From assembly GCA_905234645.1 (NCBI GenBank), contig CAJOIS010000014.1, forward strand, positions 51,847 to 115,846: a stretch of DNA of 64,000 nucleotides. The letters run 5' to 3'. The notes under the pieces are model-generated. The model had not been told where the DNA came from, ran no database searches, and was given only the letters and a program-made list of their open reading frames with translations. Origin of the DNA: an uncultured Bacteroidales bacterium (GTDB taxonomy: Bacteria > Bacteroidota > Bacteroidia > Bacteroidales > F082). The translations under genes were made by a program, and so were the position numbers. Each line of letters begins with the position of its first letter. The stretch's first letter is position 1. Shown in pieces: positions 1 through 8,128 of the stretch.

Positions 1-289
1 GTACTGCTATGCCATGGTCATGCGCATAGACCGTATGCACCGTATGCCAAGCACCATCGCTGAAATACTCTGCCGTGGCCGTGGGCACGAAACCCGTGGT
101 GTGGCCACCGATGACCGTCAGCTCACCGTTGGCGAAGAAAGTGCAGTGACCGTAACGCGGGATGTTGAGCTCGGGTAGCTGCTCGGCCTCTATCCTCATC
201 ATCTTGCAGCCTACCGTATCTGGCTGTTGGGCTGTTGCCTCAAAGGACAGCATTGCCACAAACAAAACGCAGGTCAGGAACAGCTTCAT
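1..289 (-). CDS. Kelch-like secreted protein, N-terminal part (runs off the window)
   Basis: The reading frame starts at an ATG at 289 on the minus strand and is still open at position 1, so only about 96 N-terminal residues are visible. The first ~21 residues form a signal peptide (MKLFLTCVLFVAMLSFEATAQ), so the protein is exported. After it comes PRYGHCTFFANGELTVIGG and, shortly after, GFVPTATAEYFSDGAW. This alternation resembles one Kelch beta-propeller blade (paired Gly, then spaced aromatic/Trp). A matching -7 box lies at 308-315, giving a leader of roughly 15 nt. The Kelch call is by eye; the ligand and the rest of the protein cannot be seen. Confidence 0.6.
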   Translation of the reverse strand, partial: MKLFLTCVLFVAMLSFEATAQQPDTVGCKMMRIEAEQLPELNIPRYGHCTFFANGELTVIGGHTTGFVPTATAEYFSDGAWHTVHTVYAHDHGIAV

Positions 290-307
290 TCGGTTTCCAT
301 TTTGCGG

Positions 308-315
308 CAAAGTTA
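308..315 (-). promoter_or_regulatory. -7 promoter element for the Kelch-like gene
   Basis: TAACTTTG on the minus strand matches the Bacteroidetes -7 consensus TAnnTTTG and lies about 19 nt before the ATG at 289. It is divergent from the plus-strand box at 355-362. Confidence 0.6.
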
Positions 316-354
316 TAAAAAAACCAGAAACCATAAAGGTACCGGAAAATTTAA

Positions 355-362
355 TAGTTTTG
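355..362 (+). promoter_or_regulatory. -7 promoter element for the rhamnosidase gene
   Basis: TAGTTTTG matches TAnnTTTG. It predicts a leader of about 100 nt that contains the double hairpin at 383-432. Confidence 0.55.
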
Positions 363-382
363 CATAGTTGATACCTATGGTT

Positions 383-432
383 CGGTCGGATTTGTAATCC
401 GACCGCATTGAACCCGCGGATTTGCAATTCGC
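383..432 (+). repeat. REP-like double hairpin in the rhamnosidase leader
   Basis: Two adjacent stem-loops. The first (383-405) pairs CGGTCGGATT with AATCCGACCG around a TGT loop: a perfect 10-bp stem. The second (416-432) pairs GCGGATT with AATTCGC around TGC, with one G-U pair. Both share the half-site CGGATT-TGY-AAT, so they look like two units of one element, as in REP/BIME-type repeats. It lies in the transcribed leader, 34 nt before the start codon. No second copy was noticed in this window. Confidence 0.6.
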
Positions 433-465
433 AATAATTAATAAACATTTGAAAAACATCCATTT

Positions 466-3195
466 ATGAAAAAACACTTCCTATCACTTATCATCCTTTT
501 AACCATCTGTTTGTCCCTTGCTTCCTGCAACGATAAGTTAAATATTTGCATTATTAACCCAAATGTGGAGCAACAGTTCCATTCACAAGCCTTGGCTACA
601 GCGCAACCGCGCTTCAGTTGGCAATATGAAACAACTGAAAGCAATGTCGTGCAACAAAACTACCACATCATTGTGGCCACAACCGCCGAAAACGCCCAAA
701 AAGGCATCGGCGACCTATGGGATTCGGGCATGGTGCCTTCCAACCAGATGCTTTACATCCCCTACGCGGGCAAGGAATTGAAAAGCCGCGACAAAGCCTA
801 TTGGAAAGTCATCGCAACCCTCAAAAACGACAAAGATGCTAAAGCCAAAGTGGAAAGCGAGGTCAAATCCTTTGAAATCAGTTTGTTGAACCAAGAGGAT
901 TGGCAAGCCAAATGGATTGGTCATGAGTTTGGGGATGATGTGCTGGAAGGTCATACTCGCTTGGCGGCACGTTATCTTCGCAAAGACTTTACCCTCAGTG
1001 ACGAAGTCGGCGAAGCCAAGCTCTATGTCAGCGGTATGGGTGTGTATAGTGCATATCTCAACGGCACCGAAGTCGCCCCCGAAGAATTGTTGAAGCCTAC
1101 GCTGTCCTGGTACTCAAAGCGTGTGTATTTCAACACTTACGATGTCACGGAGATGCTCAATAACGGCGACAACGCCATCGGCATCATCCTTGAAGGCGGT
1201 CGTTATACCTCCATCCGTTACAATTCTGCCAACCCCAATTGGGACGACTCCAATCATGTGTTCGGCTTTGGTACACCACGACTACTATTGCAGTTGGAAA
1301 TTACCTATAAAAATGGCAAAAAAGAGACCATTATCAGCAATGAATCATGGAAAATCACCAATCATGGCCCCATCCGCACCGCCAACGAATGGGACGGCGA
1401 GACCTACGATGAAAACTACGACCTTGGTGATTGGAACCAACCCAATTATGACGACTCCGCTTGGCTCCAAGCTGAACTGGTAGAGGCTCCTGAAGGCCAA
1501 CTCAGCGCCCAACCCAACCCCAACATCACCGTGATGGAGAAACTGAAACCCATCAGTATTTTCCAAAAAGGCGACAAATGGTATCTCGACATGGGTCAAA
1601 ACATGGTCGGCTTCATTAATATGAATGTGCGCGGACAACAACCCGGCGATGTCATTACCCTGCGCTTTGCTGAATTGTTGACCCCAGATAGCTTGCTATA
1701 TACGGCCAACCTCCGTGGTGCAGAATGCACAGACCTTTACATTTGTAATGTACAAACGTTGCGCGCAACGTCTCTACCCATTTCCTGGCATCCAATGTTT
1801 GTGTACCACGGCTTCCGCTACGTAGAAATCTCCGGCCTGCGCGAAACACCCAATCTGGACAATTTTGAGGGCTGGGTCATTTACGACGAGATGCCAGTAA
1901 CTGGCTCGTTTGAGACTTCCAACGAGATCATTAACGCGGTGTACCACAACGCCTATTGGGGCATCCGTGGCAATTACCGCAGCATGCCCACCGACTGTCC
2001 GCAGCGCGACGAGCGCATGGGCTGGACCGGCGACCGCACCACGGGCAACTTTGGCGAGTCGTACATCTTCGACAACCACCATCTTTACGCCAAATGGCTC
2101 ACCGATGGCGACGATAGCCAATGGGACAACGGCTCGTTGGCCAATGTCATCCCGCCCTATTGGCGCGGCTACACCGACAACATGACCTGGCCAGGCGCCA
2201 TGGTCACCGTGACGGAGATGCTTTATACCCGATTCGGTGATGTGGAACCCATCCGCCAACACTATGCGGCCTGGAAGAAATGGATGCTCCACATGAAGAA
2301 TGACTACATGCGGGCTGGTCTCATGCCTCGCGACACCTACGGCGACTGGTGCATGCCGCCCGAGTCGCTCGAACTCATCCACTCCAGCGACCCCAACCGC
2401 ATCACAGATGCGACGGTGCTCTCCACACCATTTTATTGCTACCTCTGTGGCAAGATGGCCAAGTTTGCCGAGATTTTGGGCTTCGATGAAGATGTGACCT
2501 TCTTCCAGCAGGAAATCACCACCTCCACCATCGCCTTCAACGACAAGTATTTCAACCGCGTGACGGGCGTCTATGCCAACAACACCGTGACGGCCAACAT
2601 CCTGCCCTTGTGGTTCGGCATGGTACCCAAAGGCTTGGAAGACAGAGTTCTAGAGAGCATCATCAACAAGACCATGAACGAATGTGGCGGTCATGTCTCG
2701 ACGGGCGTGGTCGGCATCCAGCAACTGATGCGCTGCCTGACGGAATACGGTCGCGGCGACCTTGCCCTCAAGATTGCCTCCAACGACACCTACCCGAGCT
2801 GGGGCTACATGTACCGCAACGGTGCCACCACCATCTGGGAACTCTGGAACGGCAACACCGCCGACCCCGCCATGAACTCGGGCAACCACGTCATGCTCCT
2901 CGGCGACCTCATCATCTGGGAATACGAATACCTCGGTGGCATCCGCGCCTTGGAGCCGGGCTACAGCAAAATCCAACTCAAGCCCTATCCCATCGAGGAA
3001 TTGGACTTCGTGAACTGCGCCTACAACTCCGTCTCTGGCCGCATCGAAAGCAACTGGAAGCGCGAAGGGAATCACTTTGAATGGGAAATCGTCATCCCTG
3101 CCAACACCACGGCCGAAGTCTGTCTGCCCACCGAAAACGGCTACGAGATAAAGACTTATGGCAGTGGAAGATACCACTTATCGTCAGTGTTCTGA
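466..3195 (+). CDS. Alpha-L-rhamnosidase, GH78 family, lipoprotein
   Basis: Predicted to hydrolyse terminal alpha-L-rhamnose from plant glycans or glycosides by the inverting GH78 mechanism, on the cell surface or in the periplasm. The protein has 909 residues. A lipoprotein signal ends at LASC (Cys about 21). An N-terminal beta-sandwich (about 30-140) is followed by two more beta domains (about 160-450), the (alpha/alpha)6 catalytic barrel (about 470-810) and a C-terminal beta-sandwich. The signature TDCPQRDERMGWTGD starts at T509, giving D510, E516, W520 and D523. Their spacing matches the active-site set D/E/W/D known in characterised GH78 enzymes, with E516 the likely general acid. E792 in TIWELWNG is the likely general base. 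All key residues are present. The gene stands alone, with no SusC/D pair in view. Confidence 0.93.
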   Translation: MKKHFLSLIILLTICLSLASCNDKLNICIINPNVEQQFHSQALATAQPRFSWQYETTESNVVQQNYHIIVATTAENAQKGIGDLWDSGMVPSNQMLYIPYAGKELKSRDKAYWKVIATLKNDKDAKAKVESEVKSFEISLLNQEDWQAKWIGHEFGDDVLEGHTRLAARYLRKDFTLSDEVGEAKLYVSGMGVYSAYLNGTEVAPEELLKPTLSWYSKRVYFNTYDVTEMLNNGDNAIGIILEGGRYTSIRYNSANPNWDDSNHVFGFGTPRLLLQLEITYKNGKKETIISNESWKITNHGPIRTANEWDGETYDENYDLGDWNQPNYDDSAWLQAELVEAPEGQLSAQPNPNITVMEKLKPISIFQKGDKWYLDMGQNMVGFINMNVRGQQPGDVITLRFAELLTPDSLLYTANLRGAECTDLYICNVQTLRATSLPISWHPMFVYHGFRYVEISGLRETPNLDNFEGWVIYDEMPVTGSFETSNEIINAVYHNAYWGIRGNYRSMPTDCPQRDERMGWTGDRTTGNFGESYIFDNHHLYAKWLTDGDDSQWDNGSLANVIPPYWRGYTDNMTWPGAMVTVTEMLYTRFGDVEPIRQHYAAWKKWMLHMKNDYMRAGLMPRDTYGDWCMPPESLELIHSSDPNRITDATVLSTPFYCYLCGKMAKFAEILGFDEDVTFFQQEITTSTIAFNDKYFNRVTGVYANNTVTANILPLWFGMVPKGLEDRVLESIINKTMNECGGHVSTGVVGIQQLMRCLTEYGRGDLALKIASNDTYPSWGYMYRNGATTIWELWNGNTADPAMNSGNHVMLLGDLIIWEYEYLGGIRALEPGYSKIQLKPYPIEELDFVNCAYNSVSGRIESNWKREGNHFEWEIVIPANTTAEVCLPTENGYEIKTYGSGRYHLSSVF

Positions 3196-3240
3196 TTGCT
3201 TTTCATAGTAAAAATAGTTAAATTATTTCAATAATATTCC

Positions 3241-3248
3241 TACTTTTG
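3241..3248 (+). promoter_or_regulatory. -7 promoter element for the first repeat protein
   Basis: TACTTTTG matches TAnnTTTG and lies 31 nt before the ATG at 3280. Confidence 0.6.
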
Positions 3249-3279
3249 CCTCGAATAATCACTCATAAAACTAAACGAT

Positions 3280-3690
3280 ATGAAAGTATTCCGTATTTTG
3301 TTTTTGGCCCTGGCCCTTATGATGGTCTCGGGTGCAACAGCTCAAACCGTCTACAGTAGCAATGGTTCGAGTTGTGGTCAAATTGAAAGTAACGGCACTG
3401 TCCGCAACGGCTCCGGCTCCAGCATCGGCAAGATCGACAGCGACGGCACTGTCCGTAATGGCTCTGGCTCCAGCATCGGTAAGATCGACAGAGACGGCAC
3501 CATCCGCAACAGCAGCGGCTCCAGCATCGGCAAGATCGACAGCGACGGCACCGTCCGCAACAGCAGCGGTTCCAGCATCGGTAAGATTGAAAGCGACGGC
3601 ACTGTCCGCAATGGCTCCGGCTCCAGCATTGGAAGAGCCTCGGGAATCCCACGTGAATGGGCTGCCGCCTATTTCTTCTTCTTCTTTTAG
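3280..3690 (+). CDS. Exported 17-residue-repeat protein (4-fold beta flower-like), copy 1
   Basis: A 136-residue protein. A signal peptide ending ATAQ is followed by about five tandem 17-residue units of the form GKIDSDGTVRNGSGSSI, encoded by 51-bp DNA repeats, then a conserved tail GIPREWAAAY and five terminal Phe codons. The DGTVRN..G..IG pattern matches what I recall of the '4-fold beta flower' fold in Bacteroidetes; its function is unknown. The terminal Phe run resembles the C-terminal aromatic of outer-membrane beta-barrel substrates, but the protein is too short for a usual barrel. A close paralogue lies at 4994-5410, past DUF1232 and ruvC. Confidence 0.75.
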   Translation: MKVFRILFLALALMMVSGATAQTVYSSNGSSCGQIESNGTVRNGSGSSIGKIDSDGTVRNGSGSSIGKIDRDGTIRNSSGSSIGKIDSDGTVRNSSGSSIGKIESDGTVRNGSGSSIGRASGIPREWAAAYFFFFF

Positions 3691-3715
3691 TCCACTAGGA
3701 CTATAATAACGCATC

Positions 3716-3747
3716 GCGCCCGCCGTAACACTACGACGGGCGCTTTT
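3716..3747 (+). terminator. Rho-independent terminator after repeat protein 1
   Basis: GCGCCCG (3716-3722) pairs with CGGGCGC (3737-3743), the stem continuing past one C-A mismatch to CGT/ACG, followed by TTTT. The same mismatched design recurs after the paralogue (5429-5460). Confidence 0.75.
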
Positions 3748-3768
3748 ATTTCCACCACAGAAAAGTTC

Positions 3769-4212
3769 TTATTGCTCAGCGGCAGACGCAGCTTCTTGTG
3801 CGCCAAACCAAGCATCCAAGGTCTCTTCAACCTTTTGGTTGATTTCGGGCGTAATCTTGTGCTGCACCTTCTTAACGACATAAAGCAAGGCGAGGCCTTC
3901 GTCAAGCATGCCGAGAATCTTATGTGCCTTGAAGGAAATCAAGCTGAAGGGCATGATGGTATATAGGATGGCACCCACGATGAGTGCTTTCTCCAAGGTG
4001 GTTGTCTCACCCATGGTCAGCACATAATAGAGTTGTAGCAAAGGCTTAGTGGCCACCCGGCCTGCCTTTTTGGCATAAGTGCCGATTTTCCCGAAGATAT
4101 CGGACGATTTGGCCTTCCAGTCAACGCCTTTCAGTTTCTCCAACAATTTGTCGATGTCCTTTCCTCCGATGACATACGCCAAAATGGTGATGCAGATAAT
4201 GGTGATAATCAT
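3769..4212 (-). CDS. DUF1232 (YkvA-like) membrane protein
   Basis: A 147-residue protein with an N-terminal hydrophobic helix (about 1-16) and a central hydrophobic segment KALIVGAILYTIMPFSLIS (about 94-112), followed by DEGLALLYVVKKVQHKITPE. This hydrophobic hairpin and the surrounding pattern fit DUF1232/YkvA, small membrane-associated proteins of unknown function. It converges with repeat protein 1 and lies downstream of ruvC on the same strand with a 74-nt gap. No clear promoter box was found in the gap. The C-terminus is Ala/Glu-rich and probably cytosolic. Confidence 0.8.
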   Translation of the reverse strand: MIITIICITILAYVIGGKDIDKLLEKLKGVDWKAKSSDIFGKIGTYAKKAGRVATKPLLQLYYVLTMGETTTLEKALIVGAILYTIMPFSLISFKAHKILGMLDEGLALLYVVKKVQHKITPEINQKVEETLDAWFGAQEAASAAEQ

Positions 4213-4286
4213 TTATTTATGTTTTTTATTGATTGTAAATTCTATTTGTTTTACAAGTAAAAACACTGCAAAAATTGTTCCATTTT

Positions 4287-4871
4287 TCAAGACTTCACCC
4301 GCCCTGGATTCTCGGCAATGAACTTGCTCCAGTCGGGCTTGCGATGCGCTTTTGCCTTTTCGGTGGTGTGCTTGGTATAGTTCACATCCTTACCCTTTGA
4401 GATGGAGTGGCACACTGCTGCACCCACGGCATCGGTGGCATCGAAAAACTCAGGGTTCTCATCGGTCTTAAGAATGAAATGCACCATCTTGGCCACCTGT
4501 TCCTTCGAGGCGTTGCCATTGCCCGTGATGTTCTGCTTGATGGTCTTGGGCGAGTACTCGAAGATGGGGATGTCGCGGTAAAGCGCAGCAGCCATAGCCA
4601 CCCCTTGGGCGCGACCCAGCTTCAGCATTGACTGAACGTTCTTACCAAAAAACGGTGCTTCAATGGCCAGTTCGTCGGGATGGTATTCATTGATGATCTC
4701 CAGCACCCGTTCAAAGATTTTCTTCAGCTTGAGTGCCTGATTTTCCAGTTTCTTCAGATTGATCACACCCATCGTTAAGAGCTCCAGATTCTTGCCCTGC
4801 TCCCGAATGACGCCATAGCCCATCACCATGGTGCCGGGGTCGATGCCCAATATGACTTTTTCTTGATCCAT
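4287..4871 (-). CDS. ruvC: Holliday junction endodeoxyribonuclease RuvC
   Basis: Resolves four-way DNA junctions together with RuvAB in recombinational repair. With the start at 4871 the protein has 194 residues, close to the family norm. The four acidic catalytic residues are visible: D11 in GIDPGT, E71 in AIEAPF, and D144 and D147 in FDATDAVG. A longer frame opens upstream to 4979, but the added residues are a Lys/Arg-rich stretch unlike RuvC. The promoter box at 4885-4892 also lies inside that extension, so 4871 is preferred. The leader would be only about 10 nt. ruvAB are not in the window. Confidence 0.95.
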   Translation of the reverse strand: MDQEKVILGIDPGTMVMGYGVIREQGKNLELLTMGVINLKKLENQALKLKKIFERVLEIINEYHPDELAIEAPFFGKNVQSMLKLGRAQGVAMAAALYRDIPIFEYSPKTIKQNITGNGNASKEQVAKMVHFILKTDENPEFFDATDAVGAAVCHSISKGKDVNYTKHTTEKAKAHRKPDWSKFIAENPGRVKS

Positions 4872-4884
4872 TCTTGTGTTTTTG

Positions 4885-4892
4885 CAAAAGTA
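4885..4892 (-). promoter_or_regulatory. -7 promoter element that fixes the ruvC start
   Basis: TACTTTTG on the minus strand, 13 nt before the ATG at 4871. It would place the transcript start just before that codon and downstream of the alternative in-frame starts. Confidence 0.65.
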
Positions 4893-4993
4893 CTCATTTT
4901 TTCTTTCCATCGTCTTTCTTTTTCTCCTCTTCTTGCGTTGTTTGGAATAATTTTTGAGGTTTTTTAATTTGTTAAACATTTAAAAATGATACA

Positions 4994-5410
4994 ATGAAAA
5001 CTCTACGAATTCTTCTTATGGCGATAGTCCTCATGATGGCTTCAGGCGCGATGGCGCAGACCGTTCGCAACAGCAGCGGCGCCAGTTGTGGTACGATTGA
5101 AAGCAATGGTACCGTACGTAATTCCAGCGGAGCTAGTGTCGGCCGATTCGACAGCGACGGCACCATCCGCAACAGCTCCGGCGCCAGCATCGGCAAGATC
5201 GATAGGGACGGCACTATCCGCAACAGTTCCGGAGCGAGCATCGGTAAGTTCTACGATGATGGCACGGTGCGCAACGGCTCTGGAGCGAGCATCGGCAAGG
5301 TGGAGAGCGACGGCACCGTGCGCAACAGCTCCGGTTCCAGCATCGGTAGAGCCCAAGGCATTCCCCGCGAATGGGTTGCCGCCTATTTCTTCTTCTTCCC
5401 TTTTTACTAG
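4994..5410 (+). CDS. Exported 17-residue-repeat protein (4-fold beta flower-like), copy 2
   Basis: A 138-residue paralogue of the protein at 3280-3690. It has a signal peptide ending AMAQ, then repeated units such as GKIDRDGTIRNSSGASI, one divergent unit GKFYDDGTVRNGSGASI, the same tail GIPREWVAAY, and a Phe-rich end (FFFFPFY). Copy 1 has GSS where copy 2 mostly has GAS, so the repeats within each copy have been homogenised after duplication. The two copies flank the minus-strand DUF1232-ruvC pair. Function unknown. Confidence 0.75.
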   Translation: MKTLRILLMAIVLMMASGAMAQTVRNSSGASCGTIESNGTVRNSSGASVGRFDSDGTIRNSSGASIGKIDRDGTIRNSSGASIGKFYDDGTVRNGSGASIGKVESDGTVRNSSGSSIGRAQGIPREWVAAYFFFFPFY

Positions 5411-5428
5411 TTTAAGACAACAAATCAA

Positions 5429-5460
5429 AACGCCCGCAACAAATGTGACGAGCGTTGTTT
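5429..5460 (+). terminator. Probable terminator after repeat protein 2
   Basis: AACGC-c-CG (5429-5436) pairs with CG-a-GCGTT (5449-5456) around a 12-nt loop, then GTTT. It shares the C-A mismatch of the terminator at 3716-3747. It ends just before the ATG of the next gene (5461). Confidence 0.5.
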
Positions 5461-5820
5461 ATGATCGAAGAAACTATGATACACGTTGAAGGAATTAAAG
5501 ACGAAATGATTGCCAACAATCTCACTCCGTTTAGGTTTACCCACCCTGGAGAGATTATCAAGGACGAACTGGAAGACCGTGGCATTTCGCAGCGCGAGTT
5601 TGCCCAAAATATCGGCATGTCTTATTCCGTACTCAACGAACTGCTCAATGCCCATCGTCCTCTTACGACCAACACGGCTTTGCTCTTTGAGGCTGCCCTT
5701 GGCTTACCCGCCGATGTGCTTATGCGCATTCAAACCAAATACAATCTTCAGACCGCTCGTAAAGACAAAAATGTCATTCGTTGGATGGCGAAGATTCGAA
5801 ATGCGGCGGCGGCGCTGTAA
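5461..5820 (+). CDS. HigA-family antitoxin-like HTH protein, no adjacent toxin
   Basis: A 119-residue protein from the ATG at 5461; a second ATG at 5476 (MIHVEGIKDEM) is equally possible. FTHPGEIIKDELEDRGIS, then QREFAQNIGMSYSVLNELLN and HRPLTTNTALLFEAALG, is the classic HigA/VapI Xre-type helix-turn-helix. Such proteins usually bind the toxin HigB (a RelE-fold mRNA interferase encoded upstream) and repress their own operon. Here the upstream gene is the repeat protein and no small RelE-like frame is seen on either side. It is therefore either a solitary antitoxin or a repressor of something else. Confidence 0.85.
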   Translation: MIEETMIHVEGIKDEMIANNLTPFRFTHPGEIIKDELEDRGISQREFAQNIGMSYSVLNELLNAHRPLTTNTALLFEAALGLPADVLMRIQTKYNLQTARKDKNVIRWMAKIRNAAAAL

Positions 5821-5841
5821 TAGCCAATAATACTTTGCCTT

Positions 5842-6579
5842 ATGAAAAAGATATATTTTACTTTGATTTTAGTTTTTAGCATTGGTTTTGCAATCAAAGC
5901 GCAAGAACAAGAAGATATGATTGTCCTTCGCAATGACTATGACAGTTGTGACATCCTACGGCCTGATGTGATGCCCAAGGATTTCCAATTGGACTATGTA
6001 TCGCTTTTTTATTACACTCACATCAGTCCAGTTTTAGATTATCCTGAAGAAGCAAAAAAGAACCATATTCAAGGGAATGTGCTCCTCACTTTCCGTATTA
6101 CAAAAGATTGTAGATTAACTGATTATAAAATTTTCAAAGGATTGGGTTATGGGTTGGATGAAAAAGTTCTCGAATATGCCCATTTGATTAGTAATCCATC
6201 CGAGGCAGCAGAGTATCAAGGAGAAAAGGTGGATATATTGTATATGATGAAAGTCTCTTGTACTTATGAACCAGCTTGGCCCATCACAATAGCACAAAAT
6301 TTCAGTCTTGAAAAGTTGCTCGAAGAAGAGGCTGTTTTAATCGGAGACCATACAAACCCAATCGACTTTGAATGCAAGACACCTTATGTGCGTTTCAAGG
6401 TGAAGAGCCGAAACGGCAAAATCGCCAAAGTGAAATTGGAAAAAAGTTCTGGATTTAAGTCTCTTGATGATGAAGCGGTTATGGCTCTTTGGAATTTGGA
6501 GTATTGGAGAGGTGGTCGTATGGAAAAGGACGCTGAATACATAGTCCCTGTTCGGTTTGATGCAAATCTAGAAGAATAA
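5842..6579 (+). CDS. Exported protein with two TonB C-terminal-like domains
   Basis: A 245-residue protein with a signal peptide (about 1-20, ending IKAQ). A first TonB-C-like segment is YPEEAKKNHIQGNVLLTFRI (starting about 73), followed by KIFKGLGYGLDEKVLEYAHL. A second is YVRFKVKSRNGKIAKVKLEK (starting about 180), followed by SSGFKSLDDEAVMALWNLEYW. TonB-C domains contact the TonB box of outer-membrane receptors. This protein lacks a proline-rich linker and appears to be secreted rather than anchored, so it is not a standard energy transducer. It follows the HigA-like gene by 21 nt and may be cotranscribed. Confidence 0.7.
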   Translation: MKKIYFTLILVFSIGFAIKAQEQEDMIVLRNDYDSCDILRPDVMPKDFQLDYVSLFYYTHISPVLDYPEEAKKNHIQGNVLLTFRITKDCRLTDYKIFKGLGYGLDEKVLEYAHLISNPSEAAEYQGEKVDILYMMKVSCTYEPAWPITIAQNFSLEKLLEEEAVLIGDHTNPIDFECKTPYVRFKVKSRNGKIAKVKLEKSSGFKSLDDEAVMALWNLEYWRGGRMEKDAEYIVPVRFDANLEE

Positions 6580-6642
6580 TAGTTCGTAAAGAGAAGGATG
6601 CTTTTGTTATTAGGCAAGATTTTCCTTGTACTGAAAACTGTT

Positions 6643-8016
6643 TTACCCAAACAACTCCGCCCCCAACTCATACACAGAAGCCACCGGCACAATCTGAATT
6701 TTAAACCGTTTGGTATCCAATCCTTTGGCATTATACTTCGAGACAAATATCTTCTCAAAGCCCAACTTATCGGCCTCGGCGATGCGGGCTTCGATGCGAG
6801 TGACGGCACGGATTTCGCCCGAAAGACCCACCTCGGCGGCAAAGGCATAGCGTGAGGGGATGGGTATGTCGGCATTCGATGATAGCACGGCGGCGATGAC
6901 GGCCAAGTCAATGGCGGGGTCATCTACATGGAGGCCGCCTGCAATATTTAGGAATACGTCTTTTATTGAAAGGCGGAAGCCTGCGCGTTTCTCCAACACG
7001 GCCAAGAGCATGTTCATTCTGCGGATGTCGAAGCCTGTAGCGGAGCGTTGCGGCGTGCCGTAGGCCGCGCTGCTCACCAGGGCCTGTGTCTCGATGAGCA
7101 TGGGACGTTGCCCTTCCATGGTGGCGGCGATGGCGATGCCGCTCACTTCCTCGTCGCGTTGTGAGAGGAGGATCTCGCTGGGATTGGTCACCTCGCGGAG
7201 GCCTATGGCGTTCATCTCGAAGATGCCCAACTCGGAGGCCGAGCCGAAGCGGTTCTTGATGGTGCGCAGGATACGGAAACCATAGTGGCGGTCGCCCTCA
7301 AACTGCAGCACCGTGTCAACGATATGCTCCAAGATTTTAGGACCGGCGATGCTACCGTCCTTGGTGATATGGCCGATGAGGAACACCGGCACTTGATAGG
7401 CCTTGGCGATCTTATTCATCTCGGCAGCCGTTTCACGGATCTGCGAGATACTCCCCGCCGCGGCATCCACATAAGGCGACTCCAAAGTCTGGATGGAGTC
7501 CACCACCACGATGTCGGGCTGCACGTTCTTGAAATGCTTCAGAATCTCCTGCGTGTTAGTCTCGGTAAGGATGAGGCAGTCGGTGTTGTGGATGCCTATG
7601 CGCTCAGCCCGCATCTTGATTTGGGTCTGGCTCTCTTCGCCGGAGATGTAAAGCACCTTTCTTCTAGCCAGTTGTAAGGCCGTCTGCAAGAGCAAGGTCG
7701 ACTTGCCGATGCCGGGCTCGCCGCCCACGAGGGTGAGCGAACCGAGCACCAAGCCGCCGCCCAACACTCGGTTGAGTTCCTCGTAAGGCAAGATGATACG
7801 TTGTTCCTTGGCATTGGAGATCTCCTTAATAGGTAAGGGAATACTCTGGCTTTCAAGCTCGATGTTTTTCTTCACCGACTTGGACTCTTTTCCCGTGACG
7901 ACGGAGGATTCCTCGCAGGTGTTCCACGCCCCACAGGCAGGGCATTTTCCAAACCATTTCGGCGACTCGTTTCCGCATTCCTTGCAGAAAAAGACTGTTT
8001 TTTCTTTTGCTGGCAT
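6643..8016 (-). CDS. radA: DNA repair protein RadA (Sms)
   Basis: A 457-residue RecA-like helicase that promotes branch migration of recombination intermediates. It has an N-terminal zinc finger CKECGNESPKWFGKCPACG (about 11-29), Walker A GGEPGIGKST, Walker B VVVDSIQT, the RadA signature KNRFGS, and a C-terminal Lon-protease-like domain. The frame extends upstream to 8067, but the -7 box at 8036-8043 and the conserved MPAKEKTVFFCKECG start support 8016. It is divergent from the secreted-protein operon at 8129. Confidence 0.95.
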   Translation of the reverse strand: MPAKEKTVFFCKECGNESPKWFGKCPACGAWNTCEESSVVTGKESKSVKKNIELESQSIPLPIKEISNAKEQRIILPYEELNRVLGGGLVLGSLTLVGGEPGIGKSTLLLQTALQLARRKVLYISGEESQTQIKMRAERIGIHNTDCLILTETNTQEILKHFKNVQPDIVVVDSIQTLESPYVDAAAGSISQIRETAAEMNKIAKAYQVPVFLIGHITKDGSIAGPKILEHIVDTVLQFEGDRHYGFRILRTIKNRFGSASELGIFEMNAIGLREVTNPSEILLSQRDEEVSGIAIAATMEGQRPMLIETQALVSSAAYGTPQRSATGFDIRRMNMLLAVLEKRAGFRLSIKDVFLNIAGGLHVDDPAIDLAVIAAVLSSNADIPIPSRYAFAAEVGLSGEIRAVTRIEARIAEADKLGFEKIFVSKYNAKGLDTKRFKIQIVPVASVYELGAELFG

Positions 8017-8035
8017 ACCTTTGTTGTTCTGACTG

Positions 8036-8043
8036 CAAAAATA
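8036..8043 (-). promoter_or_regulatory. -7 promoter element for radA
   Basis: TATTTTTG on the minus strand, 19 nt before the ATG at 8016. Confidence 0.6.
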
Positions 8044-8083
8044 ATAAAAAGCCAAAAACATTCCCATACTCCCAGAATTTTAA

Positions 8084-8091
8084 TACCTTTG
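8084..8091 (+). promoter_or_regulatory. -7 promoter element for the secreted-protein/CotH operon
   Basis: TACCTTTG, 37 nt before the ATG at 8129; divergent from the radA promoter. Confidence 0.6.
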
Positions 8092-8128
8092 TAGCCGAAT
8101 CGAAGACTTGTGACATAAACAACAGCCC

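Noticed and set aside
3388..3640. Regular 51-bp repeats that could suggest a CRISPR-like array
   Set aside because: The units are contiguous without unique spacers, keep an open frame and encode 17-residue protein repeats.
4872..4979. N-terminal extension of RuvC to the ATG at 4979
   Set aside because: The extension is a Lys/Arg-rich run not found in RuvC, and the -7 promoter box lies within it.
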